From the IMG/VR virus record IMGVR_UViG_3300043119_000513, positions 1-20,135 of that record: a stretch of DNA of 20,135 nt. One strand, given 5' to 3'. The notes beneath the pieces are model-generated. The model made no database searches, was not told the DNA's origin, and saw nothing but the letters and a program-made list of their open reading frames with translations. Shown in pieces: positions 13,970 through 19,286 of this stretch (its first letter is position 1; each line of letters opens with the position of its first letter). The DNA is from a virus. The translations under genes were made by a program, and so were the position numbers.

Positions 13970-14788
13970 TCAAGCGGCTTGTCGGTCAATCAGGTGAGCA
14001 GGAACGCGGCACCCAGGCTCGCCGGGACGCGGGCCGAGGTTGTCGCTCCACCACCCCTCGTCACGGTTCAGGGCGACCACGGCTGACCAGCGGTCGTCGG
14101 TCCAGACGGTCGGAGCCTCTGTCGCCTCCACGAAGCTCGCCCATCGGTCGTTCTGGATCAGCCGGTGGATGCCCTTGGCGGTCTCGCCCTGGTACGACTT
14201 CGAGGCGTAGGCGGCTTGCAGGCCAGCGATGATGGCCGGCAAGGCGTGACCTCGGGCCTTCGCGGCTGAGAGTGCGGTTTCAACGTCCTTGCGGCTGGAT
14301 CGCTCTCGGGCTTGGCGAGGCGCTATCGACCAGATCGCTTCCACGTCGGCGCTGGCAGTCGCCGCTTTCGTGCGGCGGGCCGGAGGCTCGGCGGACAAAG
14401 AAGGTTCTTGATGGTTATTTGGTGGTTCAAACGTAGTGAGGTACGCAACTGTTTCCCCACCCCCTGAAGCAGTTTCCCCACGTGGGGAAATGGTTGCGCC
14501 ACGTGGGGAAATAGTTTCCCCACCCAGTTTCAGGGTGATTATGTCGCTCGAACGCGAGCCGTCAGCCCGCGACCGGGCCTCTCTTTCCAGCAGTCCGGCA
14601 TCCTCCAGACGCTTGAACGTGGTCAGGATGGTGCGCTGCGAAAGGCCGGTGTCGGATGCAAGCGCCTTGTGCGAAGGCCAGCACCGCATCGCGTCGTCGG
14701 CGTAGTTCGCCAGCGCCAGCAGCAGCAGCTTTTCGGACGGCTTGAGACCCTGGGCCTTCAGGGAGAGGGCGATAGCTTGAACGCTCAT
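13970..14788 (-). CDS. Replication initiator with N-terminal winged helix (272 aa)
   Basis: Start is ATG 14788, overlapping the helicase stop (ATGA); an upstream extension would lie inside the helicase gene. Residues about 10-75 form a winged helix-turn-helix of the phage replication-organiser kind: LKPSEKLLLLALANYADD, CWPSHKALASDTGLSQRTI and RLEDAGLLERE. A linker at 89-112 has repeated ISPRG peptides. It is encoded by a cluster of 9-bp repeats, a candidate origin (see separate entry). The C-terminal part (SADVEAIWSI...GETAKGIHRLIQNDRW...) is helical and resembles the helicase-interaction ends of lambda O-like or DnaT-like proteins. Next to the DnaB-type helicase, it should bind the origin and recruit helicase. 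Confidence 0.85.
   Translation of the reverse strand: MSVQAIALSLKAQGLKPSEKLLLLALANYADDAMRCWPSHKALASDTGLSQRTILTTFKRLEDAGLLEREARSRADGSRSSDIITLKLGGETISPRGATISPRGETASGGGETVAYLTTFEPPNNHQEPSLSAEPPARRTKAATASADVEAIWSIAPRQARERSSRKDVETALSAAKARGHALPAIIAGLQAAYASKSYQGETAKGIHRLIQNDRWASFVEATEAPTVWTDDRWSAVVALNRDEGWWSDNLGPRPGEPGCRVPAHLIDRQAA
14397..14523. other. Candidate replication origin: iterons plus AT-rich stretch inside the initiator gene
   Basis: Five exact copies of the 9-mer TTTCCCCAC lie within 72 bases: three direct (14452-14460, 14473-14481, 14515-14523) and two inverted (14482-14490, 14503-14511). Copies two and three form a perfect 18-bp palindrome. The distances 14452 to 14473 and 14482 to 14503 are both 21 bases, two helical turns. 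Immediately beside them, 14397-14440 is about 61% A+T, clearly richer than its surroundings. Phage lambda has the same arrangement: iterons and an AT-rich unwinding region within the initiator gene O. Confidence 0.7.
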
Positions 14789-16206
14789 TGCATCCCCATC
14801 CGATCCCGGATCGCGGAGCAAGCGATGTCGCACATGGTCTCGACCTCGCCGGTCGGCCCGTTGTTGTTCTTCTCGACCAGCCAAAAGAGCTTGCGGCGCA
14901 CCTTGTCCAACCGTGAGCGCCATTCGCTCATGGCCTCAAAGTCGCTCTCGTCCTCCGGGCGGCGGCAGTAATACTCCGGGCGGTAGAGGAACATCACCAA
15001 CCGGGCGTCCTGCTCAATCTCGCCGGACCAACGAAGATCCGACAGGCTGGGCCGCTTGTCCTTGTTGTCGCGCTTCTCCACGTCGCGGGAGAGCTGGCAC
15101 AGGGCGACCACGGGCACGTCGAGGCGCTTGGCCATTTCAGCCAGGCCCCGCGAAATGTCCCCGACCTCGGCCACCTTGTTGCCCTTGCGGTCGTTGTCGG
15201 CCTTGGCGATGGTCAGGTGGTCCACGATGATCGCGCCCGGCTCGATCCCCTGCCGTTGCCAGTCTCGGATTGCCTTGCGGGCGCAGGCTTCCATTGCGGA
15301 GGTCGTCAGGCCGGGGCGGGTGTCGAACAACAGGGGCCAGCCGGCCATCGTGCGTTCAGCGGCTTCAAGGGCTTCCCATTGATGGCGCTCAAGCTGGCCA
15401 CGGTCGGCGTCGAAATAGGACGGGTTCTCGCTCTTGCCGCTGAACACCGGGGCGTTCTGGTTGAAGGCCAGATCGCAGGCCATACGCAGGCCGAGGGCGA
15501 CCTTCGGCATCTCCATCGAGAAGAACGCCACGCCCTTGCCCTGAGAGGCCAGAGCGCGACCGAGGCTCAGGCCCGCACTCGACTTGCCCATTGCCGGGCG
15601 TCCCGCAATGATGGCCATCTCGCCACGACGCAGCCCGCCTGTCAGCCGGTCCAGTTCGGTCAGGCCGGTCGGCAGTTCAATCCGGCCCTTGCGCTCCTGG
15701 GCCGCGCGAACCGCACCGCCGATGATCGCATCTGCCCGGCTCCATGCGGAGGGGGAGGGGCCGGTGTCGGCAAGGTCGGACACAGCACGTTCGGCGTCGA
15801 TCACCCGCTCCGAGCCGGGCTTGTCCGGGTCACGCGCGGCCTCGGCAATCTCACCGGCCACGCGGATCAGTCCCCGGCGCATCGCTGCGTCTTGCACGGC
15901 GCGGGCATATTCAGGGGCGTGGCGGGGGGCTGGAGCGCGATCCACCATGTCCGCGAGGTATCGCAGGCCACCGAACTGATCCCACGCAGGCGAGGCTTTC
16001 AGGCGGTCGGCAAGGATGGTCGGCTCGGCAAGGCGACCGGCACGAACAAGGTCCGTCATCGCGGTCCAGATCAGACCGTGGAACGGCTCAAAGAAGTCAG
16101 CCGCCCGCACGTCGTCGGGCATGGCCTCGTTGTCGAACAGGACAGCCCCGATCAGGGCCTGTTCAGCGTCGAGGTTCTGCGGCAGGGGCGAGCTAAGGCC
16201 GATCAC
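14785..16206 (-). CDS. dnaB: Replicative DNA helicase, DnaB family (473 aa)
   Basis: I start at GTG 16206 (MIGLSSPLPQNLDAEQA) because GGAGG lies six bases upstream; the ATG 18 bases earlier would add a tail typical of read-through. The N-terminal domain (NLDAEQALIGAVLFD...) is followed by the RecA-like motor: GRPAMGKS Walker A (202-209), SMEM with the catalytic Glu (about 232), IIVDH Walker B (326-330), CQLSRDVEKR (370-379), and LSDLRWSGEIEQDARLVMFL (388-407), all standard DnaB motifs. At 473 residues it is full length. It unwinds DNA at the phage fork as a hexamer, loaded with the adjacent initiator. No separate primase or loader is visible in this window. Confidence 0.93.
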   Translation of the reverse strand: MIGLSSPLPQNLDAEQALIGAVLFDNEAMPDDVRAADFFEPFHGLIWTAMTDLVRAGRLAEPTILADRLKASPAWDQFGGLRYLADMVDRAPAPRHAPEYARAVQDAAMRRGLIRVAGEIAEAARDPDKPGSERVIDAERAVSDLADTGPSPSAWSRADAIIGGAVRAAQERKGRIELPTGLTELDRLTGGLRRGEMAIIAGRPAMGKSSAGLSLGRALASQGKGVAFFSMEMPKVALGLRMACDLAFNQNAPVFSGKSENPSYFDADRGQLERHQWEALEAAERTMAGWPLLFDTRPGLTTSAMEACARKAIRDWQRQGIEPGAIIVDHLTIAKADNDRKGNKVAEVGDISRGLAEMAKRLDVPVVALCQLSRDVEKRDNKDKRPSLSDLRWSGEIEQDARLVMFLYRPEYYCRRPEDESDFEAMSEWRSRLDKVRRKLFWLVEKNNNGPTGEVETMCDIACSAIRDRMGMQ

Positions 16207-16312
16207 GCCGCGCCTCCATTGCATCCGCCACCGGACGCGGGACCGGGGCGGCGAGAGGCGAACGCAGGGCGCGGATCAGCGCCTCGGCCACAGTGACAGG
16301 CTTGACGGTCAT
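16193..16312 (-). CDS. Small overlapping peptide between gcrA-like and helicase genes (39 aa)
   Basis: ATG at 16312 shares ATGA with the stop of the GcrA-like gene, and the TAG at 16195-16193 lies 13 bases inside the helicase frame. The peptide begins MTVKPVTVAEALIRALRS, has a Pro-rich centre and ends MEARRDRP, so it is a short helix followed by a basic tail. A GAGG lies five bases before the start. I recognise nothing like it. Its two-sided coupling argues that it is translated, perhaps mainly to carry ribosomes from the upstream gene to the helicase start. Confidence 0.55.
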   Translation of the reverse strand: MTVKPVTVAEALIRALRSPLAAPVPRPVADAMEARRDRP

Positions 16313-16989
16313 GCCGCCCTCGCCGCTTTCCGGTGATCCTTCGGGGACCACGCCTTGCGAAGACCGCCCATCGCCTTGCGGTGGGCCTTGCAATAGGTCT
16401 CGTCGGTCGGGAAGCAGCAGGACAGGACTTCATGCCGCTTGCCCAGCGGGAACGCGCACTGGCCGCTCTCGCGCTCCATCCACGGACGGGCGAACGACAC
16501 ATCGGCCAGGATCACCGTCTCGCGCTCAACCTTGGCGGTCTGGATGCGCTCGCGCTTGGCTTGCTTCTCCCGCGAGGCCAACTGCGCCCGCAGCCGTTGC
16601 GTCTCGCGATTGCCACCCGAGGCGCGAGGGAACTCCGCTGCCAGCTTCAGGCGGTGCACCTTGCCGATGACGGCGTTGCGGCTGACCTTGATGCCGAACC
16701 GCGCCGAGATTCGACTGGCCATCTCGCTGACGTAAATGCCCTCGATCCAGAGGGACCGCAGCATCTCCAGCACCTCAGGAACCTCCCACAGGGTCGCCTT
16801 GCGCTCCACCACCGTCCGCACCTTGCCCAGCAGGGGCACACCGAGGCGGCGGCACCGGGCGACGACCGAGGACCGCGACCGGCGCTCATGGGTCGGAGGC
16901 AGCAGGACGGACGCAATCTTGCCTGCCGAGCATCCGAGCGCGGCCAGTTCGATCACGCGGGCGTCGTCGGCTTTTGTCCACTCGCTCAT
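16309..16989 (-). CDS. gcrA: GcrA-like transcription regulator with two HTH modules (226 aa)
   Basis: ATG 16989 has GAGGGG seven bases upstream. The central segment, LRSLWIEGIYVSEMASRISA followed by SRNAVIGKVHRLKL (residues 78-116), is the hallmark DNA-binding part of GcrA, an alphaproteobacterial sigma70 cofactor tied to GANTC methylation and cell-cycle genes. The C-terminus has QCAFPLG (Cys178), Cys191/192 and YCKAHRKAM (Cys200), as in the GcrA C-terminal domain. The N-terminal 50 residues (EWTKADDARVIELAALGCSA ... RSSVVARCRRLGVPL) look like a second, diverged copy of the same HTH. A basic, coiled region (130-160) joins the parts. At 226 residues it is longer than typical GcrA (about 170). 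It may redirect host RNA polymerase toward phage promoters. Confidence 0.85.
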   Translation of the reverse strand: MSEWTKADDARVIELAALGCSAGKIASVLLPPTHERRSRSSVVARCRRLGVPLLGKVRTVVERKATLWEVPEVLEMLRSLWIEGIYVSEMASRISARFGIKVSRNAVIGKVHRLKLAAEFPRASGGNRETQRLRAQLASREKQAKRERIQTAKVERETVILADVSFARPWMERESGQCAFPLGKRHEVLSCCFPTDETYCKAHRKAMGGLRKAWSPKDHRKAARAA

Positions 16990-16991
16990 GG

Positions 16992-17348
16992 TTATTCCCC
17001 TCTTGTGTGTGGTTGAACGGTGACGCGGACGACGGCTTCCCGCTGAGGCGGGGCGTCGGACCACGAAAGGGTGATGCGCTGGCAGCAGGAGTCGTCGATC
17101 ACCAGACCGCGCTCCACGATCAAATCCAGGGTTGCCTTGGCAAGATTGTCGAGGTCGCGAGCGCGCCGGTCGGGCCGGTCAAAAATCATCTCAATGATGA
17201 ACGGGCCAGCAATCAGCCCAGCAGGAACGCGAGGCCCCGCGGCGGCTTTCCATGCCTTGTATCCAGCCGAGAGATAGCGGCGAGCCTTGCCTGCAAAGAG
17301 ACCGTTCGTGGACGGGGGGAACGGCAGATCGAAGCTAACCGCGCTCAC
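16992..17348 (-). CDS. rusA: RusA-type Holliday junction resolvase (118 aa)
   Basis: GTG at 17348 forms GTGA with the stop of the upstream gene. The protein has the RusA pattern: N-terminal LPFPPSTNGLF, a basic region (ARRYLSAGYKAWK), a hydrophobic strand with IIEMIFDRPD, then RARDLDNLAKATLDLI carrying catalytic Asp65 and Asp67, and GLVIDDSCCQRI carrying the third acidic site (Asp85/Asp86). The end is strand-rich with VRVTVQP. RusA enzymes work as dimers, cutting four-way junctions made during phage replication and recombination, usually before packaging. The normal length is about 120 residues. It sits in the replication operon immediately before the GcrA-like gene, separated by two bases. 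Confidence 0.93.
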   Translation of the reverse strand: MSAVSFDLPFPPSTNGLFAGKARRYLSAGYKAWKAAAGPRVPAGLIAGPFIIEMIFDRPDRRARDLDNLAKATLDLIVERGLVIDDSCCQRITLSWSDAPPQREAVVRVTVQPHTRGE

Positions 17349-17563
17349 GACGCCCTCGCCCGGCGCAGGGCCTCATGCAGAGCTTCCTGCTTCGGGTTCA
17401 CCGGCTTCTTGCGGACGTGGCCGCGAACGGGAACCACATCCGACCGGACGAGTTCTACACGCAGCAGGCCGAGCGCATCGGCCAGTTGCTCGTTCGTCGG
17501 ACGGACAGGCTTGGCCGGCGGGGTAATGGCCGTCGTGAAGATGCGGGACAGAGCGCGGATCAT
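17345..17563 (-). CDS. Small basic phage protein (72 aa)
   Basis: I start at ATG 17563, which overlaps the stop of the previous gene (ATGA). The longer frame beginning at 17686 would sit entirely inside that gene. The peptide starts MIRALSRIFTTAITPPAKP, continues with RPTNEQLADALGLLRVELV and ends in a very basic segment (RGHVRKKPVNPKQEALHEAL plus RRARAS). The NEQLADALGLLR piece may be a short helix. I recognise no family. The coupling to neighbouring genes on both sides and its place in the early operon are the only hints. Confidence 0.65.
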   Translation of the reverse strand: MIRALSRIFTTAITPPAKPVRPTNEQLADALGLLRVELVRSDVVPVRGHVRKKPVNPKQEALHEALRRARAS

Positions 17564-17775
17564 TGCGTGTTCCCCGTGTTGTGCGGTGTCCACGGGCGGA
17601 ACGACTGGGGTGCGTCGAGCGCAGCCTTCAGATCGGCGGCGAGCGTCCGAACCCGCTTGCGAAGACGCATGACGGTCAGGTCGCACGGGGAAAACCCCTC
17701 AGAGAGTTGGCCTTCCAGCGCAAGGACAGCCTCGACCAACTGAGGGGCGAGCTTCAGGGTGGGATTGAGGTCCAT
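17560..17775 (-). CDS. Small helical phage protein (71 aa)
   Basis: ATG at 17775 has AGGGGG five bases upstream; a GTG one codon earlier is too near that site. The sequence begins MDLNPTLKLAPQLVEAVLAL and then has EGQLSEGFSPCDLTVMRLRK and a basic helix (RVRTLAADLKAALDA), ending in a polar tail (PQSFRPWTPHNTGNTQ). It is largely alpha-helical, and no known motif is visible. It is part of a chain of short, coupled genes between the regulatory genes and RusA. Confidence 0.65.
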   Translation of the reverse strand: MDLNPTLKLAPQLVEAVLALEGQLSEGFSPCDLTVMRLRKRVRTLAADLKAALDAPQSFRPWTPHNTGNTQ

Positions 17776-17921
17776 CACCGCCCCCTGCGAATGATGCGGG
17801 CCAGCGCGCGGACCATGATCCAGACGCCGCTTGACGACACGACCTCGCCAGCCTTGTTAAGCGTCCAGCCGAGGCCCCAGGCCAGCCAACCCAAAGGCTC
17901 TCGCCTCAAGTTCCTGAACAT
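17775..17921 (-). CDS. Small Trp-rich, possibly membrane-associated protein (48 aa)
   Basis: The frame is open from 17987, but its first part lies deep inside the preceding HTH-like gene. ATG at 17921 is a plausible start, still overlapping that gene by 65 bases; GTG nearer 17830 would give a still shorter peptide. The product has a hydrophobic centre (LGWLAWGLGWTL) and a C-terminal helix with VWIMVRALARIIRRGR, so it could sit at a membrane. The stop overlaps the next start. Without a clear ribosome binding site the start is uncertain, and the gene itself is only moderately supported. Confidence 0.4.
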   Translation of the reverse strand: MFRNLRREPLGWLAWGLGWTLNKAGEVVSSSGVWIMVRALARIIRRGR

Positions 17922-18255
17922 GGTCCCGCTTACGCGCGCGGCTTTCTTGAACACGGGCGGTCTCCTCGATGATGCGTTGAAGGTCATCGGCGTAGGTCCG
18001 CCCGCTGAACGCCTCTCCGACCGCCTGCGCGAGTTCCCACGGCCACACCTGAAACGCCTTCGTCAGCGTCCGTTCAGATGCGTGGCCCTTGGTCACGTTT
18101 GCAGCAGCGGAGAGGGTGCAGTTGAGCGCCTTCGCCGTTTGTTTGATGGTGTCGCGGGGGAAGCGTTGACGGACAAAAGCCGCGAGAACGCCTCCGACGT
18201 TGAGGGTCGATTGGTGCCAATCGTCGGACAAGAAACTCACTCCAGTCTGGGCCAT
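17857..18255 (-). CDS. HTH-like early regulatory protein (132 aa)
   Basis: ATG 18255 begins MAQTGVSFLSDDWHQSTLNV. Residues about 23-70 (VLAAFVRQRFPRDTIKQTAK...LSAAANVTKGHASERTLTKAF) look like a helix-turn-helix unit of the type that in related alphaproteobacterial prophages precedes replication genes; the second helix (LSAAANVTKG) would be the recognition element. The C-terminal half is a long charged helix (DLQRIIEETARVQESRARKR) that could serve for dimerisation. I know no exact family name. The first 25 codons contain the 16-bp palindrome CGATTGGTGCCAATCG (18208-18223), which may be an internal operator or chance. Confidence 0.7.
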   Translation of the reverse strand: MAQTGVSFLSDDWHQSTLNVGGVLAAFVRQRFPRDTIKQTAKALNCTLSAAANVTKGHASERTLTKAFQVWPWELAQAVGEAFSGRTYADDLQRIIEETARVQESRARKRDHVQELEARAFGLAGLGPRLDA

Positions 18256-18311
18256 TACAGGGACACCAGAAGGGGCCGCACCGGCACCGGAACGGACTTG
18301 AGGACAACGAC

Positions 18312-18491
18312 GTGGCCCAGATCATCACCGTGCACTTTGGCGAGCGGCGGGTGATCGATTGGGGGACAGACAGGTTTGCGGAGGCGGCTAGGCGATGCGA
18401 AGCCGAAGCCCTCCTGCAACCGGACAGGATTGCGGACGCGCTGCGAAGGTGCGCCACCAAATACCGGGCAGCAGAAGGGGGCGGGGGATGA
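18312..18491 (+). CDS. Small + strand gene opposed to the leftward operon (59 aa)
   Basis: GTG at 18312 has GAGGA seven bases upstream. The protein reads MAQIITVHFGERRVIDWG, then DRFAEAARRCEAEALLQPDR and a helix with IADALRRCATKYRAA. It is a balanced, charged, mostly helical sequence that looks like a natural small protein. Its stop lies inside the loop of a + strand intrinsic terminator (18480-18503), a classic arrangement for a stand-alone gene. The opposite strand also has an open frame here (18255-18539) whose product is Pro-rich and unconvincing. I prefer the + gene, but only an expression experiment can settle it. No obvious promoter is found upstream. Confidence 0.55.
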   Translation: MAQIITVHFGERRVIDWGTDRFAEAARRCEAEALLQPDRIADALRRCATKYRAAEGGGG

Positions 18492-18503
18492 CCCCGCCTT
18501 TTT
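18480..18503 (+). terminator. Intrinsic terminator on the + strand
   Basis: GGCGGGG (18480-18486) pairs perfectly with CCCCGCC (18492-18498) around a 5-base loop (GATGA), and TTTTT follows. The loop contains the TGA stop codon of the small + gene. It should end rightward transcription before the Cro-like gene and repressor. Read leftwards it lacks a T-run, so it should not stop the leftward operon. Confidence 0.8.
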
Positions 18504-18538
18504 GCCGTGGGAAATGATGTTCATCCCCCGGCTCGACA

Positions 18539-18736
18539 TCAGCCGTGCATCTTTTCGAGCAGGGCGATTTCGTCGTCGGTCAGGTTGGCAATCGGGCCAA
18601 ACTTGACGCCCAGCTCTCGAAAGATGCGGAGCGCCATCGTCACGGACGGACCCTCACCGCGAACAATCTGGTGCGCGTAAGGCTTGCTCACCCCGATGCG
18701 TTGAAGGTCTGCGGCTTTGACAGTGGAAGCGTTCAT
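18539..18736 (-). CDS. Cro-like helix-turn-helix protein (65 aa)
   Basis: I start at ATG 18736 (MNASTVKAADLQRIGVSKPY); an upstream extension would run through the promoter and operators. The protein is a single compact HTH domain: AADLQRIGVSKPYAHQIVRG with recognition helix near SKPYAHQIV, then SVTMALRIFRELGVKFGPIA and an acidic C-terminal helix (LTDDEIALLEKM). It is the first leftward gene, opposite to the repressor, as Cro is to CI in lambda. It has no ribosome binding site and the predicted transcription start is within a base or two of the ATG, so it may be made from a leaderless message. Confidence 0.8.
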   Translation of the reverse strand: MNASTVKAADLQRIGVSKPYAHQIVRGEGPSVTMALRIFRELGVKFGPIANLTDDEIALLEKMHG

Positions 18737-18743
18737 GCCGTCA

Positions 18744-18772
18744 ATGTATGCCGAGCGCATACCATGAAGCAA
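18744..18772 (-). promoter_or_regulatory. Leftward early promoter covered by an operator
   Basis: On the minus strand TTGCTT (18772-18767) stands 17 bases before ATACAT (18749-18744); CATACA at 16 bases is an alternative -10 reading. The perfect operator at 18746-18762 lies across the -10 region, so bound repressor would block polymerase. Transcription would begin near 18737, at the start codon of the Cro-like gene. Confidence 0.55.
18746..18762. promoter_or_regulatory. Operator site 1 (perfect)
   Basis: GTATGC-CGAGC-GCATAC is a perfect inverted repeat with 6-base half sites and a 5-base spacer. The identical half sites recur at 19242-19258 over the rightward promoter. It overlaps the -10 box of the leftward promoter. 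Confidence 0.75.
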
Positions 18773-18781
18773 GCGGAAAAA

Positions 18782-18798
18782 GTATGCGGAGCGTGTCC
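18782..18798. promoter_or_regulatory. Operator site 2 (one good half site)
   Basis: GTATGC followed, at the same 5-base spacing, by GTGTCC, which matches only three of six positions of the expected GCATAC. It starts 36 bases from operator 1. It shares the longer word AAAAAGTATGCGG with the site at 19207, which supports it as a genuine weaker site. Confidence 0.5.
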
Positions 18799-18832
18799 CG
18801 ACAATCCAGATCGGGCGGCGCATCTTCACGGC

Positions 18833-19138
18833 ATGGAGAAAGCAAACCATTTGAGGGCTTGGCGGCAGTTCCGGCGCATGACGCTTGAACAGGTCGGGGA
18901 CGCCATCGGCACCACTAAGGCCGTGATCCAGCAGCTTGAGTCCGGGCGCACAGCCCTATCCCAAAAGTGGCTGAACAAGCTGGCCCCGGTGTTCGGCACT
19001 ACGCCGGGCTTCCTGCTAGACCACGATCCTAACGACATCGACGCCGCGTTCCTGGATGCGGCGATGTCCGTTCCTAAAGAGCGACGGGCGCAAGCGGTCG
19101 AGATACTGGCGACCTTCCGAAAAGCCGCAAAAGGCTAA
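18833..19138 (+). CDS. HTH (XRE-family) phage repressor, CI-like (101 aa)
   Basis: ATG 18833 gives MEKANHLRAWRQFRRMTLEQ. Residues about 6-62 are a classic XRE/lambda-repressor HTH: LRAWRQFRRMTLEQVGDAIG, then TTKAVIQQLESGRTALS with recognition helix near KAVIQQLE, then WLNKLAPVFGTTPGFLLDHD. The last 35 residues form a helix (VPKERRAQAVEILATFRKAA). There is no S24 self-cleaving peptidase domain, unlike lambda CI. The gene is flanked by matching operator pairs on both sides, and divergent from the Cro-like gene, so it is the likely lysogeny repressor. No ribosome binding site precedes the ATG, suggesting a leaderless or weak message. An upstream in-frame extension overlaps the operators and is rejected. 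Confidence 0.85.
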   Translation: MEKANHLRAWRQFRRMTLEQVGDAIGTTKAVIQQLESGRTALSQKWLNKLAPVFGTTPGFLLDHDPNDIDAAFLDAAMSVPKERRAQAVEILATFRKAAKG

Positions 19139-19160
19139 CCACCCGACAGCCGCAATCTGA

Positions 19161-19186
19161 CCCAAAAGCCCGCCCGGCTTGGGTTT
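19161..19186 (+). terminator. Possible weak terminator after the repressor gene
   Basis: CCC and AAGCC pair with GGCTT and GGG around a CGCCC loop, leaving an AA bulge, and only three or four pyrimidines (TTTC) follow. It begins 22 bases after the repressor stop. The short T-run makes it a weak candidate. Confidence 0.35.
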
Positions 19187-19206
19187 CATGCTGGCCGGCG
19201 CAAAAA

Positions 19207-19223
19207 GTATGCGGCGCCGCTAC
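19207..19223. promoter_or_regulatory. Operator site 3 (one good half site)
   Basis: GTATGC is followed at 5 bases by CGCTAC, matching three of six positions of the expected half site. It lies 35 bases before the perfect site 4, mirroring the 36-base distance on the other side of the repressor. It also lies inside a larger near-palindrome (19203-19227, AAAAGTA ... TACTTTT around GCGGC-GCCGC), so a terminator-like role is possible as well. Confidence 0.5.
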
Positions 19224-19230
19224 TTTTGTG

Positions 19231-19259
19231 TTGCGTCCCCGGTATGCGTTCGGCATACT
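19231..19259 (+). promoter_or_regulatory. Rightward early promoter covered by an operator
   Basis: TTGCGT (19231-19236) is separated by 17 bases from CATACT (19254-19259), a good sigma70-like pair. The perfect operator at 19242-19258 covers the spacer and the -10 box. Transcription would begin about 20 bases upstream of the first rightward gene. Confidence 0.65.
19242..19258. promoter_or_regulatory. Operator site 4 (perfect)
   Basis: GTATGC-GTTCG-GCATAC has exactly the same half sites and spacing as operator 1 but a different spacer sequence. This is what is expected when a dimeric repressor reads the two half sites and ignores the centre. It overlaps the -10 of the rightward promoter. Confidence 0.75.
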
Positions 19260-19286
19260 CTCCTCACACACCGAGGAGACAGCCAG

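Noticed and set aside
18255-18539. Minus-strand frame of 94 codons between the Cro-like and HTH-like genes
   Set aside because: The product is rich in Pro, Cys and Ser without structure, and a + gene with ribosome binding site and terminator lies on the other strand. Its end overlaps (TGATG and TAATG) are suggestive, so it is kept as an open question under findings.
19203-19227. AAAAGTA...TACTTTT near-palindrome as a bidirectional terminator
   Set aside because: It has no loop, contains a bulge and coincides with operator site 3, so an operator role is at least as likely. It is not listed as a terminator.
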